Source: Penelope pileata (taxonomy: Eukaryota > Chordata > Aves > Galliformes > Cracidae). From it: a stretch of 64,000 bases of DNA. Within the stretch, counting starts at the first letter, position 1. Every line of letters begins with the position of its first letter. Positions 12,723-24,462 of this stretch are shown here, piece by piece. The notes under the pieces were generated by a model. It was not told where the DNA came from and did not search any database. It was given only the letters and a program-made list of their open reading frames with translations. The position numbers and the translations under genes were made by a program. The stretch lies in NCBI GenBank assembly GCA_013396635.1, contig WBMW01005320.1, positions 62,001-126,000 on the forward strand, read 5' to 3'.

Positions 12723-14659
12723 AAACCCTTTCTGTTTGCAAGCTCTTTCTAGAATCTTTAAAGCAGGTTAAATCCTAGAATTAGGAGAGAAACATAGGTC
12801 CCAGAATGTCCCTTTCTTTCTTGCAAGGGGAGTGAGATTTTCTCCAAAACTTCTGAAGAAGCAGAGCACATTTCTCGTCCTCAAGAAAATTCAATTAGTA
12901 AGATTTGCAAGAATGTCGGGTCTGGAGAGATTATTGCTTCTGCCATTGCTTACCTAGCGAGGTCCTTAAAGGGGAGGGCTTTAAGTTTAGCTTGTTTGCC
13001 TGGCATCCATAGTCTCAACTGAAACACAGTTTGCCTCAGTGGCTGTTGGAAAGAATCCCTGAGTAACAGGAGAGTCTTCCATCATGGTCTTGAAAAGATT
13101 TGCACAAACCCTGTTGATAAGCTTAATTTCAGGTATCTATCACCCCAGATATACCTGACAGGGTGTCAATCCTGAAGAAAAACAACTTGTCACTGCTGAC
13201 TCACAGATCTCCTTACTGGCCTCTCCAGCCAAACAGTGCACATCATTTTGGAAGGCTTTAAGACATTCTGCTGATCTATCTCCATTACAGAAACATGCTT
13301 GAAAACACATTCACAATAAGCTCACTCCATTTTATCATTTTTTTTTTTTGCTGTACTTTAATTCAGAACAATCAGAAGAAGGTAGAGAATACAGATAGGC
13401 TGTCTTGTTTGAGTTCGCTGAAGAACGAAATTGGGCAATCCTCCACAGAATGATTTGCATGTGTAGCCTCTGATAGGTTCACAGTAGATGTTGTTGTTGT
13501 GGACTTCTTGTACATTCCGTGCTCCCTTACAAATTCCACTTGCAGGCTGGAATGCAGTTCTTACAACCCACATTCTCAAGACCAATAGGAATGATCAATT
13601 TCCAGCATGAAAGACTGGAGAGATCATTATCAGAATACATAAGAGCTTATCAAAATATCTCACTCATATATGACAGAGAAAATAAGAGTTTATTTGGAAA
13701 AGGTTTTCTAATCCTCAGTAATAAATCTGCTTTTCTTGCAATGACATTTTATGTTTTTGCTTTTTTGTTTTATATATTCTGTTCTGAAAATACGTGATTG
13801 ATAAACTGAAAATTAGTATCTGGATGAAGATCTTCGGCATGATTAAAATATGTAGTCTTAGATATTTCCTACTCTGTTACACTACAACAACTTTGCTGGT
13901 GGGTGAATCTGTTCATGAAAGATTTTAAGAGAGGGTAAAATTGATATTTTGCTACGAAAAAGATCAAAAAATGACCATTCTATAGTACAACTTTACACTA
14001 TAGTTTATTGAAATAATCAATAAAAAAGTAATGTTTGATCATACAGACTATAAATAAACTCTGAAATACACTTCTCTAAACAGTTATTTTTCCCACAGGT
14101 GATATTAAATATATTTTGGCATCATAAGTAAGTAATAAATCACAGAGTTTTCATGGTACTCAAGTCCACTGAGTACCACAGCAGCTGTTTCTGAACTTCA
14201 AATGCATTTTAAAACATATTCAGCCATTCTCCTTAATTTACTGGCTATCTGATCTATATTGTCTCTCTGTTTCAAGATCATGTTGCAACCAGTGCTAAAG
14301 ATTATTAAGAAATGAAGAAAATATATCATATTCTGTTTTGTTTTGACACACAAAATATTTAGAACCTTTGTTGAAATGGTACTTATTTCCTATTGGCAAA
14401 ATAAACATGAAAGAGAGACAGAAAATTTGGCAAGTAGAGCCATGACTTCCAGTGTTTGTGGCTACTGGAATATCTGCGATAACTGAGATAGCTTTTGATG
14501 ACTAATTGCTGTGCTGCTTCATTGCCTGTGCTATTGAATACGCTTGTAAAATAACTGAAAAATGTGGAGAAGTGAATAGTAAGCTGGAAAAAAACTGTTG
14601 AAAGTAAATTTTTCAAGGTATTATCTTGTGAAGAACTGCAAAAACTAGTAACTGGGAAG
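12723..14659. other. Noncoding AT-rich DNA
   Basis: No gene or recognised transposon. Short chance frames of up to 95 codons only. A T-run lies at about 13339-13349. Confidence 0.55.
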
Positions 14660-15215
14660 TAAAATATCAAGTTCAGTGCTGATAAATGTAAAGTGATGGT
14701 GATCTTGTGGGATCTCTTGTGGAAAGGAAACCAATGTCAATTTCACATGCAAAATGATGGAAATTTGATTAACATTTGGCCTAATATCTTAGGGAATATC
14801 TTAGTAGTTGTCAAAAAGGCAAACAGAATTTTAGGGGCTGTAATGAAAGAAAGAGAGAAAAGAAAGATTACAGGAATATTCCACTGCATAAATCAATGGT
14901 TCTTCTATTTCATGAGTACTGTACATACCTCTGATGATCTCAGATCAAAATAAATACCTCTGGAAAGATTTCAGAGAAGGGCACTAAGGAATATCAGAAG
15001 TATAACACAACTTTCATAAAATGAATAATTAATTAAGCTAGAAGTCCTCATTTTGCAGAAGAGACATCTAAGAAATGTTGTTACAAAAATTCACAAATGC
15101 CTGGAATATGAACAAGTTGAGAGATTTGTTGTTCACTGTCCTTTCAATCACAAGAATGAAGGAGCATCAGCTAAACACGTAGGACTCAGATTCTAAATAA
15201 TCCCCAAAAGGATGT
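14660..15215 (+). mobile_element. Ancient CR1/L3-like LINE relic
   Basis: Heavily decayed plus-strand homology to the C-terminal part of CR1-type ORF2. Words in the correct order include GTGCTGATAAATGTAAAGTG (the Asp-Lys-Cys-Lys-Val region), GTCAAAAAGGCAAACAG (VKKANR), TTTCAGAGAAGGGCACTAAG (FQRRATK), and a distal block near 15060-15130. No frame stays open. It is much older than the CR1 copies at 10013 or 63089. The assignment rests on motif order only. Confidence 0.55.
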
Positions 15216-18013
15216 TCTCAATAGTGCTGCAGGAGAGCATCTTCACCAAAGGATGCTCTGGACTTCACTGAAGTCAGAAAGAGACCTTCATGAAAAATAA
15301 ATCCACTGTTGGTTACTAAATATGTAAAAAATATATCTATAGAAATCACAACAGCTTTAGAAGCCCCAATACTCAAACAGCAGTCTGGAATAATAAAAAT
15401 AAGTATCATATGTACTTGCTTTGCTCTTAGATTTCTCCTAGTTTTCCTTATGGTCATCACTAACTATTCTTTTATTCCTATATTAATTATGACTCATTTA
15501 AGTCATGACAGAAAGAGACACTTAAATACCTGGAGCACATGAGATATGGCAAACAGGACTCAGAACTCCATTGTGAAGCAATGCAAGACTAAAATAAGTG
15601 GCATGGATAGTGAGTGTAAAGTTAGATATGAGATTATTTTTAATAGAAACAACCTCTTAGTAATTATTGTTGAAAATATTTCTTTCGTTATTCCATGCTA
15701 GGGTCTTATTGACCCTAAATGAAGACTTGTGCCAACTTTTGTTGTTGGAAAGTAATTTAGTTCTATCCTAAGTAGCTGAAAATAGCATGGTACCATAGGA
15801 TCTGAATCTGTAATTTGAACTAACCAAAAATTATTTCTGAATGTAGTTTCAGAAATTATGTCAATATGCTAATCTTCTAACAGATTCTTTTTATCCACTT
15901 GTATGTTTACACTTTTCAACAACAAAATCTTTGACCAAAATCAGAAAAATAGATTTTTTTATGTGTTAGAATAAAGCTGTAATAATTCATCATCTACTTT
16001 TAAAGAGATAAAGTGTACTTGATTTTAGGTAAAATTGAATCAAATGGCCTTCATCTGCCTTTGAAGGCTAATGTATCAGTCCTACCAATCAAATTATCAG
16101 TTTGTGTGTACTCAGTAGGACATTTGTTTGAGTAACTGGATACGTTTTCTCAGAAGTCCAGTGGGCTATATCTTTTTCTTTTTCCACTTTGCCCATATAT
16201 AACGCCATCACAACAAAACTTCAAAGGGTCAATTATTTCAGACAAAGAATCGGCATTACTTAGTCATACTGTGCCATTTACAAGATGATTGTACTAAACT
16301 TCAACTGATATCTATTGTCAAAGGTAAAACTGAAGTTGATAGAATTACCAGAAGCTTCTGTTAGACCTTCTCTGTTTAAGTATGGAGAAAGATAACTGAC
16401 TTAAATAGTTTTAACATTTTTTAAGCTAAATGAGAGTTCTGAATGTAACTGTTTAGGGATATGTAGCATTCTCTGGAAAGGCTGGGGTTTAATGTGACAT
16501 GCTTTAAAAAAGACAACTCTGTTAGTACAGGTTGTTCACTTAATATGACATACATAACACTGTTGTTGAACAGATACACATTTATTACTATCATTCATTT
16601 ATGTGAGAAAAAAGAAAACTAAAGACTGCATCTGGTACTGGGACAGAAGTCCATGAGGCTTATGGCAGTATTTAGTTCCCATGAGAACAGTTTTTGGCCA
16701 TTGTCAGACACGATCATTTGGGAAATGCCTGTCTTCTGCTAAATTGAGGGTAATTGCATTAAGCATTTAAGTCATATCTTCAGGAAACATGTTCAAGGAG
16801 TAAATGGAATATGTTGCCTGAAACTATAGAAAAAAAATTAATCAATAAACCCTTTTGTGGGAAAAAAACTTTTTATACAAACCAAAATATTCATAAGAAA
16901 ATCATGTTTGAAAATTCAGAATACTTTTGTAATTCTTTTTAATGATATCAGTAACATTTACCAAAATTATTCTTACTATTACCTTGTTAATAATTTTGGA
17001 TATTTGAAAACTTATCCCTCTCAGATTAAAAAATAGAAGGATTTTAAATCAAGAAAAATGTTTTAAGTGTTTGTCTATTTTACACAGTTAAAAAGATTTT
17101 AAGATATTCATTCAGTGACATTTTATTTCTATTTTTCTTTATGAAATGGCCTTAGACTATTTAGTTTCTTTTTTTTTTTCTTTAAAGTATCTGTCAAAGC
17201 AAGGAAATGGCAACAACTCATTTTGAGTCTGCAATGGCTGTGACGTTTCTTGAATATTGGATGTTGGCCTCTGTGTTCCATATTGAGCTTTACCGAGGTA
17301 TGTTGAATGGAGAATTTATGAATCTGGACATCATCATGTCTTTTTCTGCTGACTGCTGCCTTCTCTTCCTGCACTGCAGCACATTGATTCTTCGATCTTC
17401 AGTTTAGCTTTGCCACTTCAGCCTGATCCCACATCCTATCCCCTTTCATGTGTGTCAGAATGGCACATATGCTGAAATTGGATCCTTTCACATCATGAAT
17501 ATGTAGGGAGATTTGCTTGCTAATGCTAATCATGGTTACTAAAATAGTCTGTAAGGCTATGCTCTCTGTTAATCCTGTGAAGACATTCGTAGGACACCTG
17601 TTCTGGATTAGACTGCTAGATTGATTTTGCAACACAGAAGTTGCAAAATGCTTACAGACCATATATAGACATTTGCGAAGTTACATACAGACTACATTTG
17701 GGAAAAATATCAATCCAAAAACTCTGTCCAAGGGAGATCTGTATACTGAGATCTATGAGTTAGAAGATATTTTACCTGGTCATTGTCAGATTTGTCAGAG
17801 GAGAAGCTTATTTGTTTAAATGCTGGATTAAAAAGTTCAGAAACATTTTTGGTTTATAAACATGCATTTATGTCCTAGCTGCTTTGCCCATGATAGAGAG
17901 GAGATAAGCGGCGAGATTTTCTTTCTTTTTGTCTAGCTGTTGTCCTCTTTATTCCTTTATGCATATAATGTAACTTCCAGGTGAAATGGAAATCATATCA
18001 ACAGGTGCAAATG
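15216..18013. other. Noncoding AT-rich DNA
   Basis: No supportable gene. Chance frames of up to 87 codons (17399-17662, minus). A T-rich tract at 17168-17181 precedes an 81-codon minus frame and a 66-codon plus frame at 17129-17407, neither of which I recognise. Confidence 0.5.
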
Positions 18014-18394
18014 TATCATTATTTCCTGCTTATACTGTTGTAAAGTGCTTTTAACATCTAGCACTTCTAGTGTGGCTGTTCTCAGTGTCACTAGCTTTCA
18101 CAAATGCTATATTTTATGAAATCTCTTTCATAGTTATGTACATTCAAAAGTTTAAAGGGATAACATAGCTGGAGATACTTATGTACAGTGCATAAGACTG
18201 ACAGTTCTAGTAGAGCAGAAACATTTTCACTGAGATATGATCTAGCTTTTCAATTTACACTAAGTAAAACAATATAAAAATGTTTCATTTTAATTTGCTC
18301 CATGTGTTACTTACGAACAAAATATAATAAGTTTTCCCACATGAGTTCATGAAAATATCCAGAGGCTCAGACAATTCATAATATCCAGCTTTCT
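18014..18394. repeat. Duplicated segment copy A, left part
   Basis: 381 bp that recur at 19641-20021 with about two mismatches. The segment runs directly into the N gap at 18395. It is unique-looking DNA rather than a known transposon. Confidence 0.95.
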
Positions 18395-18839
18395 NNNNNN
18401 NNNNNNNNNNNNNNNNNNNNNNNNNNNNNNNNNNNNNNNNNNNNNNNNNNNNNNNNNNNNNNNNNNNNNNNNNNNNNNNNNNNNNNNNNNNNNNNNNNNN
18501 NNNNNNNNNNNNNNNNNNNNNNNNNNNNNNNNNNNNNNNNNNNNNNNNNNNNNNNNNNNNNNNNNNNNNNNNNNNNNNNNNNNNNNNNNNNNNNNNNNNN
18601 NNNNNNNNNNNNNNNNNNNNNNNNNNNNNNNNNNNNNNNNNNNNNNNNNNNNNNNNNNNNNNNNNNNNNNNNNNNNNNNNNNNNNNNNNNNNNNNNNNNN
18701 NNNNNNNNNNNNNNNNNNNNNNNNNNNNNNNNNNNNNNNNNNNNNNNNNNNNNNNNNNNNNNNNNNNNNNNNNNNNNNNNNNNNNNNNNNNNNNNNNNNN
18801 NNNNNNNNNNNNNNNNNNNNNNNNNNNNNNNNNNNNNNN
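18395..18839. other. Assembly gap, 445 N
   Basis: Unsequenced. By comparison with copy B, where the matching interval 20022-20798 has 777 bases, the true missing sequence in copy A is probably longer than 445. Confidence 0.99.
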
Positions 18840-19139
18840 AGGATTGAAATGGATGAAGCATCTGAGAAATACAAATGTTTAGTTTTAAAAGTGTTACTGT
18901 GGGGTCCCCATTGTTTCTCCAGATGAAATCCATTGGCTTATGTCTCTGAATGACAAGCTACCTATCTAAATTTCTTTCAGACTTGTTCATCCTCACTAGC
19001 AGTAATGATTTTCTGCAGATCAAATTGTAACTTTGGTGGCATCTTTGTAATTTTGAAGTATTATGTTAATTCAGAGCAACATGTGGCTATGTAATTAGAA
19101 ATTAATAAACTCTTGACAATGTACAAACAATGATATTTC
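18840..19139. repeat. Duplicated segment copy A, right part
   Basis: 300 bp that match 20799-21098. Three mismatches lie in the first about 30 bases beside the gap and none was found in the rest. The match ends at GATATTTC, after which the two copies have unrelated neighbours. Confidence 0.95.
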
Positions 19140-19620
19140 TTCTTCGTGCCTTTCTAGATCTTGTGAGGCACAAATGAAAGGAAAAAGAATTTATGTAAAT
19201 TAATTAAGATCAGTTTAAGCAGACAGCTGTGCACAAACAGATGTGTTGTATATAAATACATATTTTGTTCCTAAACAATTTTCATGGCAGATTTACATCT
19301 AGGCATTAATCCCAACTTGGACAACATGTACACATAAAATACATCAGTGTGATCAGCACATCTTTACTTTGACTTCATGGATGGCCAACGTGGTTATATA
19401 AGAATTAGCAGAGAGGAAAAGCATGCAGCAAGACAGGAAGTGAATAGAACAGAAATGTGACTCTGCTCTTGCTGGTTATTGGCCAGATTCTTTAAGGATT
19501 TTTATTTTTCATTGACATATAGCAACAGATGATTTAATTTAGATCTTCAGAGATGAGCCTTTGAGACAGACTTGAAATGCTCAAGCATTATTTCAGATAC
19601 TGAACAAGGTGATGACATTC
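19140..19620. other. Unassigned sequence between duplicated copies
   Basis: About 480 bp with no gene or known repeat. It follows copy A but has no counterpart after copy B, where a CR1 begins instead. Confidence 0.6.
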
Positions 19621-19640
19621 TGTCTTAGTTTCTAACTGAN
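19621..19640 (+). mobile_element. LTR 5' tip ending in a single N
   Basis: The 19 bases TGTCTTAGTTTCTAACTGA match the first 19 of the LTR at 38596 with one difference, then a single N at 19640, then copy B of the duplication. It is probably the edge of an LTR insertion at a contig join. Unlike the case at 29098, no clean target duplication is visible after the N. Confidence 0.6.
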
Positions 19641-21098
19641 TATCATTATTTCCTGCTTATACTGTTGTAAAGTGCTTTTAACATCTAGCACTTCTAGTGT
19701 GGCTGTTCTCAGTGACACTAGCTTTCACAAATGCTATATTTTATGAAATCTCTTTCATAGTTATGTACATTCAAAAGTTTAAAGGGATAACATAGCTGGA
19801 GATACTTATGTACAGTGCATAAGACTGACAGTTCTAGTAGAGCAAAAACATTTTCACTGAGATATGATCTAGCTTTTCAATTTACACTAAGTAAAACAAT
19901 ATAAAAATGTTTCATTTTAATTTGCTCCATGTGTTACTTACGAACAAAATATAATAAGTTTTCCCACATGAGTTCATGAAAATATCCAGAGGCTCAGACA
20001 ATTCATAATATCCAGCTTTCTGAAAATATGGAGTAGGTTAGTAGCATTGATTCATACATGTGCCAGAGAAATTGACAATAATCTTAAATATTATTTGGGT
20101 TAACACAAACATTAATTTTGCAAATCGTAAGCAATCTGCTTAACATTCCATCATAAATTCAAGCTAAATTATTTTGATTTTTGTAATGTACACTACACAA
20201 TATTCCATATCATAGCTGTTCTATACAATACATTCTTACCATTTATACAGCTTTATTACAATCCTGTGTCTTTTATTTGCTTGTGTTGCAGTTTCTGTTG
20301 ATTTTTGAAAACATAGTTTTAATTATGAAAGTGCAAGTTGTAGCAGACAGCTTCTCATCACGTTACTGAATTACTTGCATTGAAGAAATGATCTGTACAG
20401 CAGATGATCTATAACAGCATAAACAATAATAATTTTAATGGATAGTCAGATAATAAAGTATGTAGGTGGTCAAGCAATTAGCCACTAGAAATTGTTCCTA
20501 GCTGCTTATCTAAGTCTGGTGTTCACTAAAAGTTACTCGAATCTGATCTCTTACACTATAGGATTCTATATTTTTACCAACCTACATCGTTTTGAGCATT
20601 TTCCTTGTAAACTTGGAGTAAGTATGAAAAGATAAAATCCAGAGAGTTTATGGCATGGGTGTTCAATCTTTTGGCTTGTAGGGGAAAAAGACATTGTTTA
20701 AGAGGAAGAGAATTATTTAAAGATATTCAGACTCTAATTCGCCTGATTTATGAGTCACAATGTCAAAGTGCAAGATGAAAACAATCAGCTAGAAAAAAAG
20801 GATTAAAATGTATGAAGCAGCTGAGAAATACAAATGTTTAGTTTTAAAAGTGTTACTGTGGGGTCCCCATTGTTTCTCCAGATGAAATCCATTGGCTTAT
20901 GTCTCTGAATGACAAGCTACCTATCTAAATTTCTTTCAGACTTGTTCATCCTCACTAGCAGTAATGATTTTCTGCAGATCAAATTGTAACTTTGGTGGCA
21001 TCTTTGTAATTTTGAAGTATTATGTTAATTCAGAGCAACATGTGGCTATGTAATTAGAAATTAATAAACTCTTGACAATGTACAAACAATGATATTTC
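19641..21098. repeat. Duplicated segment copy B, complete
   Basis: Full version of the segment at 18014-19139, including 777 bp (20022-20798) that fall in the gap of copy A. No gene is seen in it. It ends at the 3'-truncated edge of a CR1. Confidence 0.9.
20654..20700 (+). mobile_element. Possible hAT/Charlie terminal fragment
   Basis: CATGGGTGTTCAATCTTTTG followed by GCTTG resembles the terminus of hAT/Charlie elements and the left end of the element at 40411 (CGTCCAACCTTTTG then TCTTG). The similarity fades within about 50 bp and no second terminus was found. Confidence 0.35.
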
Positions 21099-22628
21099 CT
21101 AGAATTTTTTCCTAGTGTCCAACCAGAACTTCCCTTAGCGCAACTTGAGGCCATTCCCTTTTGTCCTATTGCTAGTTACCTGGGAGAAGAGGCCAACCCA
21201 GACCTCATCACAACATTCTTTCAGGTAGTTGTAGAGTGCAATAAGTCTCCCCTGAGCCTCCTCCAGACTAAACAACCCTGTTCCCTCAGCTGCTCCTCAT
21301 AAGACAAGTACTCCAGACCCCATACCAACTTCACTGCCCTTCTCTGGACACACTCCAGGGCCTCAGTAACTTTCTTGTTGTGAACACAATATTCAAGGTG
21401 TGGCCTCACACTGAGCTGAGTACAGGGGGATGATTACCTCCCTGGTCCTGCTGGCCACACTATTTCTGATACAAGAGAGGATGCCATTGGCCTTCCTGGC
21501 CACCTGGACACTGCTGGCTGATGTTCAGCCAAGCATCAAGCAACACCCCCAGGTCCTTTTCCTCCACACAGTCTCTCAGTCACTATGCTCCAAACCTGTC
21601 TGGTTGTTGCGACCAGAATGCAGGTCCCAGCAATTCATCTCATTGGCCTCAGACTGGTTATCCAGCCTGTCCAGATCCCTCAATAGGGCCTAGGCAGGGT
21701 AACGCTTCCTCCCAATTTGGTGTAATCTGCAAACTTACTGAAGGTGCACTGTGTTCCTCATCCAGGTCATCAATAAAGATATTAAGGAGGATGGGCCCCA
21801 AGGATGATGACCTTTGGGGAACACCACTCATAACTGGATGCCAACTGGATTTAACTCTATTCACCACCACTCTCTGAGCCTGGACATCCAGCCAGTTTTT
21901 TACCCAGCAAAGAGTGCACCTGTACAAGCCACGGGCTGCCAGCTTCCCCAGGAGAATACCGTGGGAGACAGTGTCAAAGGCTTTGCTGAAGTCCAAGTAG
22001 ACTACATTCACAGTCTTTCCCTCATCCATGAAGTGGGTCATCCAGTCATAGAAGGAGATGAGGTTTGTCAAGCAACACCTGTCTTACGTGAACCCATGCT
22101 GGCTGGGCCTGACCCTCTGATTCCCACACGTGCCACATGATCTCACTCAGGACGATCTGTTCCATAACCTTCCCTGGCAATGAGGTCAGGCTGACAGGCC
22201 TGTAGTTACCTAGATCCTCCTTATGACATTTCTTGTAGATGGGAGTCACATTGGCGAGCCTCCAGTCCACTGGGACCTCTCCAGTTGACCAGGACCGCAG
22301 ATAGATGGTGGAGCATGGCTTGGCAATCACATCTGCCAGCTCCCTCAGCACCCTCAGGTGGATCCTATCTGGCCCTATCGACTTGTGACCGTCCAGGTGG
22401 AGTAGCAGGTTTCTAACTTTTTCCACCTGAATCATGAGGGGCTTATTCTCCTCTCTGTCCCAGACTTCCAGGTCACAGAGTCTGAGTAACCTGGGGATAA
22501 CTGATCTGACTATTAAAGACAGAAGTAAAGAAAGCACTCAGAACCTCAGCCTTTTCTTTATCCTCATAGGTCATGTTCCTTGCCACATCCAGTAAAAGGT
22601 GGAGATTCTCCTCAGCCCTCCTCTTACT
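21099..22628 (-). mobile_element. CR1 LINE, both ends truncated
   Basis: Minus-strand CR1 of about 1.5 kb. The 5' limit is near 22628, in the linker before RT. On the plus strand it begins inside the CR1 3' region (CCTAGTGTCCAACCAGAACT) without the terminal hairpin or ATTCTATG octamers. CR1 copies are commonly 5' truncated but normally keep the 3' end, so the loss at 21099 suggests a deletion or join there. This is also exactly where copy B of the duplicated block stops. Confidence 0.9.
21221..22537 (-). pseudogene. CR1 ORF2 reverse transcriptase, frameshifted
   Basis: Three minus-strand frames together cover most of the CR1 RT domain. The first (22537-22046) has the RT N-terminal region, including KSIGPDRIHLRVLRELADVI, DWRLANVTPIYKK and GNYRPVSL. 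The second (22071-21658) has motif A, VVYLDFSKAFDTVSH at about residues 23-37 with the catalytic Asp, and motif B, MSGVPQRSSSLGP at about residues 81-93. Homology then leaves this frame near 21760, so the F/YADD block is broken. The third (21409-21221) has the C-terminal MRPHLEYCV and ECVQRRAVKLVWGLE. Several frameshifts make it clearly inactive. It is older than the copy at 10013. Confidence 0.9.
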
Positions 22629-23083
22629 GTTAATATATTTAATATATTTGTAATTTTTTTTTGTCTTTAAATAATAATTGTTTTATTAAGTATCATTTCT
22701 TCATTTTTTAATTAGTATATTTCATATTTCATACTTTTTTGTTTAGGTTGGAAAGAAAGTTCATATGTTTTCCTTTCTATTTAACACCAAATTTCAAACT
22801 CAATTGCCCAGAGGTGGTGTCATTTCTTGAGCTTACAATCAGTGCAATTTTGTTTTATTCTGTTTTGTATCAAAATTTATATTTATTCACAATAAGTAAC
22901 AGCAGCAGCAATACTGGCTGCAACAATGTTTTCCGTGAATGCACTTTGGTCATCTGTCTCTCCTTTGACTGCAGAAGGTTCCTTCTCTGTAATAAGTGAA
23001 ACCAGTGACTTTTTAGGGAAAGATGGGTGTGTCTCCATTAAGGAAACACATTGTACTTTATATCCTATCATCCTCCTGTCTTC

Positions 23084-23115
<32 letters not shown>

Positions 23116-23908
23116 ATACATAAGATTTCATGCAATTGATAAATCACATGAAGTGTTTACAAATATTTATGCCTAGGTAATTTCTTTGCAAATGCAGTCT
23201 TTAACAGCTAATTATATTTTCTAATACCACTGGTTGCCATTATAGGGATTATATATGAGAACAGCTGCATCAGCAAAATTAAAGGAAAGATCATTTAAAG
23301 TTTTTCAATGTTTTATGATTGCTGATTATTTTTTCTGTTTTAAAAATACAGACATGGTGACAATCTGCTATTGTTTTTGAAAGTGGCATATTAACCCTTC
23401 CCACATTGCAAATATAGAAGAAAAGTGTTAGCCTGGATGTTTGTAGTTGAGGTTAAACAAATTCCAATTTGTGAAAGATCTAAAAATTACCTCATAAGCT
23501 CATTAAAGAATCTTATGAATGAGAGGCTTTTTAGTGGAACTCTTAAAACACTATAACACTATAATTATGAAATCAGAAGAGTAGTTCAACAGGATCAGGG
23601 AAACAGGGTCCATTTGATTTTTTTTTTCTGTCATTATTTTAATGTTTTTCATGTCCAAGTCCAACTTGGATTCCTCATTGATATCTTTGCTTGTTTGCAA
23701 ACTGTGTGTTGCGTCAGCAAGAATCAGAACTTTCACTTCTGTTCTGCTTCATAGTGAGGCCTGAATCTGGCTTATACAGAAAATCCGCTTATACTAACCG
23801 TATGATATGTAAGGGATGCATTTGTCAATAAAAAGGTAATTTTCTTCTTCCACAATACTTTGAAGTTCTTTCTTCTGGTGCTGTTTTTGGAGCCAAAGGG
23901 GACATTAT
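22629..23908. other. Noncoding AT-rich DNA
   Basis: No gene recognised. A 22-nt T run is at 23084-23105, and a TTAATATATTTAATATATTT stretch abuts the CR1 edge. Confidence 0.55.
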
Positions 23909-23910
23909 TA

Positions 23911-24460
23911 TGAGGGCTACTCTGAAAGTAATGCCTCCTATTTTATTATATTGGCCCATGATTTCAGAGACAAATGGTGGTATGGCAGTTGAGGCTGAAC
24001 CTTCCCACCAATATTCTGTTACATTTTGTTGCCATGTGACAGATGGCAGCAGAGGGACAATCTGACACAGTGGCATTTGACATGGTAGCACATACGAAGT
24101 AAGAGTGAGTCATTTAATTCCTTCATGGGGGAAAAATCGCATCCATTGACATTCATTGACACTTGCTGTACATTTATGGAGACCAAACAGTGGATGTGAG
24201 CACAGTGAGGTGATAGGTGGTGTGTTTCGGCAGTGGTAACAGCGACAGTGGATCACCTCCACTGGTGCAGATTTTTATGAATGCAGCATGCAGACTCTTG
24301 TTGATTGCTGGTGAAAATGCATGGTTAATGGTGGTGACTATGTTGAAAAACAATGTTTTGTAGCTGAGAATTTTCTCTGTCATATTATTATTGTGCTCTT
24401 TGTATCTGTTGTAGTTTCCATGGAAATGAACAAGACACATTACTTTCATAGTGATCTACA
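23911..24460 (+). mobile_element. Galluhop-like mariner element, short copy
   Basis: A 550-bp element bounded by TA at 23909-23910 and 24461-24462. The left inverted end reads TGAGGGCTACTCTGAAAGTA followed by ATGCCTCC. The right end on the other strand reads TGTAGATCACTATGAAAGTA followed by ATGTGTC. The interior pairs in reverse orientation with the copy at 5286-5820. Two unrelated-looking minus frames (23825-24091 and 24174-24449) cross it, but I see no intact transposase. Its length is well below a full mariner, so it is probably non-autonomous. Confidence 0.85.
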
Positions 24461-24462
24461 TA

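Noticed and set aside
18347..18933. Frames of 175 and 185 codons
   Set aside because: They consist almost entirely of the N gap.
18014..21098. Duplicated block as a pair of LTRs
   Set aside because: The repeated sequence lacks TG...CA ends and target duplications, and looks like unique DNA with an assembly gap in one copy.
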